Shown here: piece by piece, positions 10,166 to 20,804 of the stretch
Position numbering within the stretch: position 1 is the stretch's first letter
Layout of the letters: every line of letters starts with the position of its first letter
Source of the DNA: Anadara kagoshimensis
Lineage: Eukaryota; Mollusca; Bivalvia; Arcoida; Arcidae
Length of the DNA stretch: 64,000 bases
NCBI GenBank assembly: GCA_021292105.1
Contig: CM037868.1
Coordinates: 36,024,876-36,088,875, forward strand
Direction: 5' to 3'
Made by a program: the position numbers and the translations under genes
The notes under the pieces: model-generated
Databases searched by the model: none
What the model saw: the letters and a program-made list of their open reading frames with translations, nothing else
Told to the model about the DNA's origin: nothing

Positions 10166-10893
10166 CATTGCTGATGTGGCGTCACTCATGCCTTGGTTAT
10201 GCCTATACGCGTGACGTGATTGATTGGCTGTTCCAGCGATTGCAAACGAATGCTGTATATGGCAGTGTTTAAATTTTATCTCAGATTAAAAAAACAATAA
10301 GGTTTCTCAAAAAACGAAAATGTAAATAAAACTTTTGAACGATCTAGAAATTGCGTTTATATAGTGCTATTACTTTCAAAGCCGTGTAAAGCAAACTGAA
10401 TAAGGCGCGCAAAATAAATACGAATTTTAAATATAAAAACATGTTGAAAATGGTAAACCAAACATTCACATTATGTCATTCATGAATATTTCAATGTTTC
10501 GATATAAATGAAAAAATATTAACTTTAGTATTCATAATTACAAGTACTGTGGTGAGCTTAAATGTAAAAGTAAGAAACAAATTGGTTATTGTGAAAAATA
10601 ACTAAAACTGGGAAAATATTAGTGTTTTTGCCATTGGTAATCGGACCAAATGCTCGCCTTAAATTCCAGATAGAAAAAATTTATGATATTAAACACAGGT
10701 CGCCTTGACGGCACAATGAACTAAAACACACCCTCACGGATCATAACGTCTCTTACTGTCTGGCTTTGAAACTCGGAACAGATTCTTGAGCGAGAGCGTT
10801 GTAAGTTCGCTAGTTTATACTCACATCTGTGTCTTCCACCATCCATTAACTCACCGCCTCGATATATAGAGGATCTTGCATGAGTGTTTATGT
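10166..10893. other. AT-rich intergenic stretch, nothing recognised
   Basis: No coding or RNA signature seen. Confidence 0.5.
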
Positions 10894-10998
10894 AATATTG
10901 AATTTATTATTTATTAAACGAGTTGAATAATGTTTTATGCAACGAGCCTTGGCGAGTTGCATAAAACATTATTCAACGAGTTTAATAAATTCAATATT
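10894..10998. mobile_element. Near-perfect 105-bp palindrome (foldback MITE)
   Basis: AATATTGAATTTATT at the left is answered by AATAAATTCAATATT at the right. Arms of nearly 50 bp (containing GTTGAATAATGTTTTATGCA) meet at a short CGAGCCTTGGCGAG loop. Only a few mismatches are visible, so it should fold into a long stem. Confidence 0.8.
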
Positions 10999-11914
10999 GC
11001 ATACACACGAATGCAAGATTCTATTTATTATATAATCCCATAAAAACGGTTTTTCGTAGATTTAAAACTTGTCTTCTTATTATAAGAAAACAGCTGATTG
11101 ACAGACACACATCAAGTTCACATAACTGCGTGCATGCGCCAAAAGTAATCCTGCTGAAATATTAAAAGTAAACAATAGTCTGTCCGCAGGATACAAAAAC
11201 AAAACAAACATTTTCAATTTAAATACAATGTATCTTCTTTTTAGAAGAAAAGTACAAATTAGAATCAACAAACAGTGTCAAATGAAACAAACAACTGTGG
11301 ATTAGGTCAATTGTGTGACGTCACTCTGGAATGACTTTTATGCTTTTATGACGTCACACTTGTAACCCAGGTTTCCTAATGTATATAGTTATTAATATAG
11401 TGTAGAATTCTCTGTCCGTCCGTAGTATGTAAATCTTTGTTTTATGTACGTTTTTGTGTATTGTTTGTGTATAGTGAACATGCGTAATGTGTTGTGACGT
11501 ATCACTGTCCATGTGCATTTGTTTACTAATATATATATATATATGTTATTCACGGTTCTGTAATCACGCACGAAATCCGTTGCATTCTGGTCGCGCTCAC
11601 GAATTTTCTTTTTGCATGAAACTCTCTTCTTATTTCATTAAACAGCGAATCATCAAGCTAACAACACCTTTTTCCTTACATTGAACGAACATCTGGTAAG
11701 AAAAACTTACGTATGTATGAGGACATCGTTGTTAACTTAGTTATTTTCATAACTACAGAGAACCCTGTGTTATACACTCATTCAATACGATTTTTATTGT
11801 ATGACCGCATTACATGGATTATTGAGTAGATTATATAATAAAAGTGAAATAATCGTGAATTGCGGCTTAAAACTTCATTGCTCCTTTTTATTCACTCTCG
11901 ATCCTTTTAGATAC
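10999..11914. other. Intergenic stretch, nothing firm
   Basis: Two TGACGTCA-like or GTGACGTCAC palindromes occur (about 11317-11327 and 11349-11357), and an AT run at about 11530-11543. No gene is supported. Confidence 0.4.
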
Positions 11915-12262
11915 CACTGCAGTAGCTCAGTTGGCAGAGTGCTCGCTCTGTAAATAGGACGTCCCGGTTTTGAACCCCAACCGGTTCTGACCCAAGACTT
12001 GAAAGTGGGTAGTGACTGTTCTTTTACCAAACACTTGGCATCATGAAATAAAAGTCGCGGTTCTTTCGGATGGGAACTTAAACTAAACAAGGTCCCATGT
12101 CAGAGTAGACATGGCATGATAAAGAACTCTGTTGTATAATGCCATCGGCGCAACGCACAGGCAAAATTTCTGCACCTTTCCCTATACTATAGCTGATGAC
12201 GTCTCAATATAAGTGAATTATTCTTGACTGGGATGGAACGATAAACACTTTTACTCAACACA
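11915..12262 (+). repeat. tRNA-derived SINE, family B
   Basis: Head with box A TAGCTCAGTTGGCAGAGTG and a box B-like GGTTTTGAACCC. The family body follows: GACCCAAGACTTGAAAGTGG, TTTCGGATGGGAACTTAA, TGTATAATGCCATCGGCGCA, ACGCACAGGCAAAATTTCTG, TCTCAATATAAGTGAA and a TTACTCAAC tail. The head resembles an alanine- or threonine-type tRNA but is not an intact tRNA gene. Other copies: 14011, 15606, 18846, 32060, 44245, 46745, 56585, 62400. Confidence 0.85.
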
Positions 12263-12421
12263 ACTCATCCTCTTAGAAATGTTAAGCAATGTTTTTCCAC
12301 ACGCCAACAAATACTGGTTAAATGTATAGTACATAAAAATATTTTTCCGCTCACTATGATGAAATTAAGATCCGTTTGAAGCATGCTGCGTATAAAATAC
12401 CAAATTTGCAGCTGCACAGTT

Positions 12422-12634
12422 ACGGAAGCGTATTAGGGCCACGACAATTTTTTTTAAATTTGATATGTCGACTTATTATCTCGATAAATCTACTTAGTAT
12501 CTCGATAAATTGACTTACCTATGTCGATTAATCGACTTATTATCTCGATAACTCAGTTAAGTCGATTTATCGAGAAACTAAGTCGACATATCAAAATTTA
12601 AAAAAAAATTGTCGTGGCCCTAATACGCTTCCGT
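12422..12634. mobile_element. 213-bp MITE with about 34-bp terminal inverted repeats, TA flanks
   Basis: It begins ACGGAAGCGTATTAGGGCCA and ends with the exact complement (TGGCCCTAATACGCTTCCGT). TA borders the CGGAAG core on each side. The interior holds repeated ATCTCGATAA and TCGACTTA words that also pair with each other. A TA target fits Tc1/mariner-type mobilisation; the family assignment is inference. Confidence 0.85.
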
Positions 12635-12779
12635 AGCACAGTACTGTCTCTGTCTATAGGATGAAGAGCTGAAATCCGGTTTTTTTGTATTAGTAATTTT
12701 GATGCATAAGTGCAAGAGGTCTCGTTACTACTGCAAACTTATTCCAAATCGATATTTGTTAAATATCTACGACTGTAAA

Positions 12780-13800
12780 ACCATTATTTTCGAGGTTTCC
12801 AATTTCCGTGGATTTTTATTAATGTGAAGCCATTTATTTTCGAGGTTTCCAATTTTTATGGCTCTCTATCACTGGGAAGCCATTTATTTCCGTGGTTTTC
12901 AATTTTCCGTTGATTTTTATTAATGTGAAGCCATTTATTTTCGAGGTTTCCATTTTTCGTGGCTTGTGATTACTGTGAAGCCATTTATTTTTGAGGTTTC
13001 CATTTTCCGTGGATTTTTATTAATGTGAAGCCATTTATTTTTGAGGTATCCAATTTTCGTGGCTTGTGATTACTGTGAAGCCATTTATTTTCGAGGTTTC
13101 CATTTTTCGTGGCTTGTGATTACTGTGAAGCCATTTATTTTCGAGGTTTCCATTTTTCGTGGCTTGTGATTACTGTGAAGCCATTTATTTTTGAGGTTTC
13201 CATTTTTCGTGGCTTGTGATTACTGTGAAGCCATTTATTTTCGAGGTTTCTATTTTTCGTGGCTTGTGATTACTGTGAAGCCATTTATTTTCGAGGTTTC
13301 TATTTTTCGTGGCTTGTGATTACTGTGAAGCCATTTATTTTCGAGGTTTCTATTTTTCGTGGCTTGTGATTACTGTGAAGCCATTTATTTCGAGGTTTCT
13401 ATTTTTCGTGGCTTGTGATTACTGTGAAGCCATTTATTTTCGAGGTTTCTATTTTTCGTGGCTTGTGATTACTGTGAAGCCATTTATTTTCGAGGTTTCT
13501 ATTTTTCGTGGCTTGTGATTACTATGGAGCCATTTATTTCTGAGGTATCCTATTTTTCGTGGCTTGTGATTACTATGAAGCCATTTATTTCGAGGTATCC
13601 TATTTTCGTGGCTTGTGATTACTATGGAGCCATTTATTTCGAGGTATCCTATTTTCGTGGCTTGTGATTACTATGGAGCCATTTATTTCTGAGGTATCCT
13701 ATTTTCGTGGCTTGTGATTACTATGAAGCCATTTATTTTCGAGGTTTCCTATTTTCGTGGCTTGTGATTACTGTGAAACCGTTTATTTTCGTGGTATACA
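12780..13800. repeat. 50-bp minisatellite, about 20 units
   Basis: The unit reads GGCTTGTGATTACTGTGAAG, then CCATTTATTTTCGAGGTTTC, then TATTTTTCGT. Units at 13040-13500 are nearly identical; both ends are more diverged (GAGGTATCC variants on the right, a TTTTTATTAATGTGAAGCC variant on the left). Frames on the plus strand that repeat WLVITVKPFIS are a by-product of the 50-bp period and not a protein. The unit resembles the terminal sequence of the 60869-61933 transposon (TACTGYGAA--CATT-ATTTTCGTGG). Confidence 0.9.
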
Positions 13801-13970
13801 GTTTTCTTGGCCTTTTATGATTTTCGAACCATTTATTTTAGTGATATCCAATTTGTCACGGATCTTAAAAAATGTCATTGCGTGGAATTGTGAATTCATA
13901 GTTTTGTGTTTACCATATCAGGTAAGTTTGTTTTCCGTTGACATGTAAATTCGTGGCTTAGACTATGGAA

Positions 13971-13998
13971 CTGACGGATCGCCGGCCATGCCCACAAT
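13971..13998 (+). mobile_element. Palindromic MITE P, left piece (split by a SINE)
   Basis: CTGACGGATCGCCGGCCATG then CCCACAAT is the left terminal repeat of family P, whose complete copy is at 15343-15552. The remainder of this copy resumes at 14301. Confidence 0.8.
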
Positions 13999-14010
13999 GT
14001 TCCGACAGAG

Positions 14011-14300
14011 TTGAGTTGAGTAACAATGTTTAACGTCCCAGTCAAGAATATTTCGCTTATATCGAAACGTCGCCAGCTATAGACGAAGGTGCAGAGATTT
14101 TGCCTGTGCGTTGCGCTGATGGCATTATACAGCAGGGTTCTTTAGCGTGCCAAGCCTATGCACCGTGACACGGGACCTCGTTTATTTTAAGTTCCCATCC
14201 GAAAGAACCGTGGCTTTCATTTCGTAATGCCGAGTGCTTGGCGAAATAACAGTCACTACCCACTTTCAAGTCTTGGGTCTGACCCGACCGGGGATCGAAC
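14011..14300 (-). repeat. SINE family B inserted into MITE P
   Basis: The minus-strand copy is truncated at box B (GTTCGATCCCCGG) and extends to the GTTGAGTTGAG tail. It is flanked by GTTCCGACAGAG (13999-14010) and GTTCCGACAAAG (14301-14312), a 12-bp target duplication of MITE P sequence. The SINE therefore inserted after the MITE. Confidence 0.9.
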
Positions 14301-14475
14301 GTTCCGACAAAGACACGACATGCTTGAATTACGTACAGAAAATGAAAACTCCGCCTGAATTGTGCGATTTAATGACATCACTGACATAAGTACGTTATGA
14401 ATTGCCGTCAAGCTGCTTTGGTACCTTAATAGCGGTCAGTGTCGGAACATAAAAGGGATGGCAGGTAATACGCCA
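14301..14475 (+). mobile_element. Palindromic MITE P, right piece
   Basis: Resumes with GTTCCGACAAAGACACGACA, continues with the family interior (TTTAATGACATCACTGACAT, GTACCTTAATAGCGGTCAG) and ends with a diverged right terminal repeat (GTCGGAACAT...GGCAGG). Confidence 0.75.
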
Positions 14476-14669
14476 TTTGGGACATCACAAAAATAATGAT
14501 TTCATATTCATAAAATTGTATTATGTATTTCAACTTTATTTGTTCCGGCAATTTTTAAAAAAAGAATTTTCACGTGAACGTTAACATTTTGCGATAACAG
14601 ATTCCTGTTTTCAATTCTAAAATGTTAAAAGATAATTTTAATGGATTTATTTTTTTTTAAAACTTATTT

Positions 14670-14870
14670 TACAGACAGACCTGACGAGAGTTAAACATTA
14701 AGAAGAGTGGGAAGTTGGCTGTCTAGTGACTCAAATACGGAAAGCTAATGACATAAAAGGCTCCTAAAGATAGATTACTGAGTGAACAAAGCTAACAAGG
14801 GATCGAAATGAGCGCCAATAGGGCACTAATCTGTTAACGTAGTGTTAAACTTTCGCCAGGCCTGCACTCT
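14670..14870. mobile_element. Foldback MITE, 'CTGTCGAAAGTTTAACAC' family, diverged
   Basis: Left terminus ACAGACCTGACGAGAGTTAA and right terminus GTGTTAAACTTTCGCCAGGC are imperfect inverted copies. It sits 130-330 bp upstream of the start codon of the VWA7-like gene and so may lie in its promoter region. No TATA box could be chosen with confidence nearby. Confidence 0.6.
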
Positions 14871-14999
14871 ATTTTGTTAAACGAACGCATCCTGATTTGC
14901 AGTATTTAATCTCGACCAATTTGACGTTTTAAACTTTATAACAAAGTGGAATTTAACGAAGGCAAACACACAAGCAGCTGCTGATCTTAAAAACAAGAA

Positions 15000-15225
15000 A
15001 TGCTGTTAAATATATGTGTTGTCATTTTGGGACTTGTTTGTCTTGAGCAGAGTTTTTGTTTTATGCCGAATCCACAAAGTCCTGGCGGAGGAGAGTCTTG
15101 GACCCATGAAGCTATCACAAGGCAAGGAATATATCAAGCAGCTGTGCATTATCTAACAAAAGAGGGAGTTATAGGGAGTGATCAACGACATCCTTATGCG
15201 AAGATGACGTCATTCTTTGGTAACG
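15000..15225 (+). CDS. VWA7-like exon 1 (residues 1-75)
   Basis: Starts at the first ATG of the frame, followed by a hydrophobic signal peptide (MLLNICVVILGLVCL...). The conserved SWTHEAITRQGIY block and a SFFGNG end follow. The donor is G|GTAAGT, phase 1. The frame upstream offers no better start. Confidence 0.88.
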
Positions 15226-18200
15226 GTAAGTACTGTAAAAACCTCGGGTTAAGGACCTTGGTGGCCGGGTGGTCTAAAACGCGTGGTTACCGATTATAGC
15301 GCCTTTCAACAACTATGTTCGAATTCCACTCTGACCAGAGTTAATTGACGTATCGCCGGCCACACCCACTGTGTTCCGACAAATCCCCGGCGTGCTTGAA
15401 TGATACGCAAAAAGAATAAAAACTCGGCCTGAATTGCGCCGTTTAATGACGTCACTGACACTAGTACGTCATTAGTTGCCGTGATGCTGCTTTGGTACCG
15501 TGATGGCGGTCTTTGTCGGAACATTGTGGGCGTGGCCAGCGATCCGTCAATTACTTCGCTCGACTGGTCATTTCTGTTTCCTTCAACATCCTCTAACTGA
15601 ACGAGCACTACGGTAGCTCAATTGGCAGAGTGTTTGCTTCGTATGTTGGAGGTCGTAGGTTCGAACCACAACCAGGGTCTGGGAAGACTTGAATATAAGT
15701 AGCGATTGTATTTTCGCAAAGCATTGGCATTTAGAAATAAAAGTCACAGGCTCCTTCGGAAGAGATCATAAAACCAATGCCCCGCATCACAGCAGGTGTA
15801 GCACGTAAAAAAAACTCTCTCAGCACATTGCCTTCAGCGCACTGCGAAGGTCAACCCTTTCTGCCACTTCACCTATAGCTGGGGACATATCGATATAAGT
15901 GAAATATTCCCGACAGGAAACTAAAAGCGAAACCAATTAAATGAACTGACCGCCTCGTAAAAGTAAACAATTTCATTTCAATTTCATTTTTGTTAAGGCT
16001 AAAAGTTCTTGGATGATAACAGAATCATGAGAACGTAACAAAAATCGATGATTAGTGGCTGCTTGCCCATAAATTGATGACCCAGGGATATTGGGGTGCT
16101 TACCCTTCCGGAGCACCCTGCCTCATTTGCTTGGTGGAAGTTCACGTGTTGACCTAACTTGTCAGTTCCAAAGTTTTAACTTTGTTTCTGGATTGTGATT
16201 CGGACATGGACTAATTTGTTTGTGTTTTTGTTTTAGCATGCAAACTGAGACACTTTCTGTTTGTGTTTTTGTTTTAGCATGCAGACTAAGACACTTTCTG
16301 TTTGTGTTTTTGTTTTAGCATGCTAACTGAGACACTTTCTGTTTGTGTTTTTGTTTTAGCATGCAGACTAAGACACTTTCTGTTTGTGTTTTTGTTTTAG
16401 CATGCTAACTGAGACACTTTCTGTTTGTGTTTTTGTTTTAGCATGCAAACTGAGACACTTTCTGTTTGTGTTTTTGTTTTAGCATGCTAACTGAGACACT
16501 TTCTGTTTGTGTTTTTGTTTTAGCATGCTAACTGAGACACTTTCTGTTTGTGTTTTTGTTTTAGCATGCAAACTGAGACACTTTCTGTTTGTGTTTTTGT
16601 TTTAGCATGCAAACTGAGACACTTTCTGTTTGTGTTTTTGTTTTAGCATGCAAACTGAGACACTTTCTGTTTGTGTTTTTGTTTTAGCATGCAAACTGGG
16701 ACACTTTCTGTTTGTGTTTTTGTTTAAGCATGCTAACTGAGACACTTTCTGTTTGTGTTTTTGTTTTAGCATGCAAACTGAGACACTTTCTGTTTGTGTT
16801 TTTGTGTTAGGATGCAAACTGAGACACTTTCTGTTTTTGTTTTTGTTTTAGCATGCAAACTGAGACACTTTCTGTTTGTGTTTTTGTTTTAGCATGCAAA
16901 CTGAGACACTTTCTGTTTGTGTTTTTGTTTTAGCATGCTAACTGAGACACTTTCTGTTTGTGTTTTTGTTTTAGCATGCAAACTGGGACACTTTCTGTTT
17001 GTGTTTTTGTTTCAGCATGCTAACTGAGACACTTTCTGTTTGTGTTTTTGTGTTAGCATGCAAACTGAGACACTTTCTGTTTGTGTTTTTGTTTTAGCAT
17101 GCAAACTGAGACACTTTCTGTTTGTGTTTTTGTTTTAGCATGCAAACTGAGACACTTTCTGTTTGTGTTTTTGTTTTAGCATGCAACCTGAGACACTTTC
17201 TCACATTAGTACCACAGACCTGACCTCCTCAATACAAGCAAAAAACAAAAACTCTTCACTTAGACGTAAAAAACTTATCTTTCCTCCATTCAACTATTAT
17301 TCCCATTCTATAAATAACTTTGAAGTGTTTAGCAAAATATCAGATGCACTCTTAATACTCTTTACATGTATGAAGTACAGGCCTGTCGAAAGTTTAACAA
17401 TAAACTAACAAATTAGCGCCGAACCAACAGGTTATGATCAACTCAGACCCTTGTTGCCTGTAATGTGACAGCTCGTTGGCAGTTCTATGTGCTATTTATC
17501 GCTCAGAAGTTTTTCGACCCCTAGCTTGCCATGCCTCGGTCACTTGGCAGTCGATTTTCCTCTTCTTTTCGAAAGTGCAGTGTGAATTTTCGACAAGCCT
17601 GTACTGTATATGTAAAATAAGTGCACATGTGATGTTGATTTGACACAATGTTACGTGTTATGATATCTTGACAATTTCCCATTGATAAAATTACTTTGAG
17701 TAGGTCTGATTTTATTAAAACTACAGAACTGTCGAAAGTTTAATACTGATCTGACGAAGTCGAATCTCGTTAGTCTTAATTTGTCGACAGACCTGTTCTG
17801 TATATGTAAAATAAGTGCACATGTGATGTTGATTTGACACAATGTTATGTGTTATGATATCTTGACAATTTCCCATTGATAAAATTACTTTTAGTAGGTC
17901 TGATTTTATTAAAACTACAGAACTGTCGAAAGTTTAGCAATGAACTGACGAGGTCGAATCTCGTTAGTGCAGTTTTAAATTTTCGACAGATCTGGCCCCC
18001 GTTTCACAATCATTCCTTAGCTAAGATTTTCCTTAACTTAAATTTTGCAAATTTTCGGAATCACTTTTTGAAGCTAGTGATGAATAATTTTGTCAAAACT
18101 AAACGCAAATGTTTTAATTTAGAAGGGATCTTAAAAATGACACCTTAAATTTCTCAATATCTTGAAAACAAACAAAATTATAAAGATTTGAAAATTTGCA

Positions 18201-20615
18201 AGATTTAAGTTAAGGAAAATCTTAGCTAAGGAATGATTGTGAAACGGGGGCCAGTACTCTAGAAGTGCACGTGTGACACGTATATACATGATATATGTAA
18301 TGATATCTTGACAATTTACCATTGATAAAAGCACCTTTATTATGTCTTATTATACTAACAGTACAGAACTGTCGGTGGAAGCGCGTGGCCTAGTGGTTAA
18401 GGCGTTGGACTCATGATTCGAAGGTCGTGGGTTCGATCCCTGGACCGGGCGATGTGTTGTGTCCTTGAGCAAGACACCTAATTTCACGTTGTTCCAGTTT
18501 ACTCAGCTGAAAAATAAATGAGTACCAGCAAAATGCTGGGGTTAACCCTGCGATGAACCGGCGTCCCATTCAGGGGAGGGTCTTGTAGTCTCAGTCGCTT
18601 AACGCCACCGAAACCGGGATAATATATAAGCTCCGGCCTGATGGGCCTAATGGCTCGGGACAGACTTTAACTTTTAACAGAACTGTCGAAAATTTAACAC
18701 TGAACTCACGAAATCAGAAGTCCGACCTCGACAGCCGAGTAGCTCAGTGACTAAAAAAAAACAACAGATTAATTAAAAAGCAGGTGCTCAGAACAAGCTA
18801 ACGAGTGCCATAGATCATAGATGAGCTACAATTTCGGCTCTAATTCGTTAACCACTGCGATAGCTTAGTTGGCAGAGTGCTGGCTGCGTAAGTGGGAGGT
18901 TGTGCATTTGAACCCCGACCAAGTTTAATAAAAGACTTAAAAATAGACAGTGACTGTTCTTTTGCAAAGCTCTCTGCATTGTGAAATGAAAGTTGCCGTT
19001 CCTTCGGATGGGAACTTTAATAATTGAGGCCCCGTGTCACGGTAGCGTGGCGCGATTAAGAATCCTGTTGTATAATGCCGTCAGCGCAACACACAGACAC
19101 TATTTCTGCACCTTCTTCCAAAGCTGGTGACGTCGAAATACAAGTGAAATATTATTGACTAACACGTTTAACACCATTACTAAAATCACTCAACTCACCT
19201 CCATTGACAGTAGAGAACTGTCGAAAATTAACAGTAAATTGACGAAAACAGAGGTCGAACCTCTACTGCTGAAATGCAACAGATTAATAAATAGAATATT
19301 CCTAGATATCCTATCTTGCTCAGTCTGTTTCATTCGCTTCTAGTTGTAAGCGTCCTCTGTAGCGGTCACAGTTGGCCTACTCTTTTTTTCAATTCTACAG
19401 AGGCGTCGTTAGCGTGCACAGAGACACGGGTCCTCCTTGTCTTCTTGCTCAGTCTGTTTCATTCGCTTCTAGTTGTAAGCGTCCTCTCTAGCGGTCACAG
19501 GTGGTCTACTCTTTTTCGAACTCTACAGAGGCGTGAACTGAGACACGGGACCTCGGTTTTGGCTCTCATCTAAAAGACTGTTCAAATAATTAGCTGTTTA
19601 CGGCTAGTATGCATATGGACAAAAGATAACAATCATCGCAGAAAATGTTCAGGTCTTAGGTGAGGTTCGAACCCACAAGCAAGTGACAGTACCCCTCGGC
19701 CATGTCCGCCCATATAGCTAGCGGGGGAGGGGAGGGGCAGAGATAAGCGGCAAATATCGCATATTGTCACCCTTCAAAGAAATTTCTCGCATAGCGATTG
19801 ATTAACTTGCACAACGGGGTACATGGAACGATGTTCGGAAATTTGCCGGGGTACATGAACGCACGCGACGTTTAGCGGTAAACGGGAAGTAACTCTGACT
19901 CGTACATCTGTGACGTCTAGTTACGGTAAACAAACATGGCGACAACGCACGCAAGTCACAGAAAATACGAAATGGAAGTTAAAAAGATCCAACTTTTAAC
20001 GCTTTGAAGGGTGACAAAAACATTATACAGGTCTTTGGCAGGTTACACGGTCCCATAAACCCCGTCAAAGATGAATGTACCCTTCGCCGCACATAAATCT
20101 TTGACGGGGACTATGAGATCGTGTAACCTGCCAAAGCCCTGATAACTTATAATATCCGTTTACTTACTGTTAAACTTTCGGCAGGTCTGTACAGTATTAC
20201 ATTGAACTTTAGTTACATGTCATTATTATTATAGGATAATTTAAACAAGCGAAAAATTGTTTACATCCTGTCTGTGTGAAAAATAATTGCGTTTTGATAT
20301 ATCCTCTCTCTATCTCTCAAAGTAATTATGGACAACTTGTTATGCAACCATTACTGCCCTTTGCAACTCATCCCCCTCTTTCTATATCTTATTATATATT
20401 CTTTGCAACCCTTATTTCCTCTCTGTCTCTCAAAATAAATATGCACAACGATTTATGCAGTTATTGCTGATTTTTACACACCCCCTCCTCTCTCTCTCTC
20501 TCTCTTCTATCTGTCAAAATAAATGGAGAACTTGTTATTCTTTGTTACTCCTACTTCATCTCAATCTGTCTCAAAATAAATATGGAAAACTTTTTATGCA
20601 CCCATACTGCTCTTT

Positions 20616-20673
<58 letters not shown>

Positions 20674-20765
20674 TAATAAATATGGACAACTTGTTATTCA
20701 ACCCAAGTTGTTATGCAGTCATTGTCTCTCTTCTTTCTATCTCCACACATAATCTTACCAACACC

Positions 20766-20804
<39 letters not shown>

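Noticed and set aside
13309..13948. Frames repeating MACDYCEAIYFRGFYFSWLV
   Set aside because: Generated by the 50-bp satellite period read in three frames; no splice context, and frame changes with unit indels.
16602..16817. Minus-strand frame repeating KQKHKQKVSQ
   Set aside because: By-product of the 41-bp minisatellite, not a repeat protein.
18376..18450. Possible functional tRNA gene
   Set aside because: The boxes fit, but the acceptor stem does not close and the segment continues into a SINE body with a target duplication.
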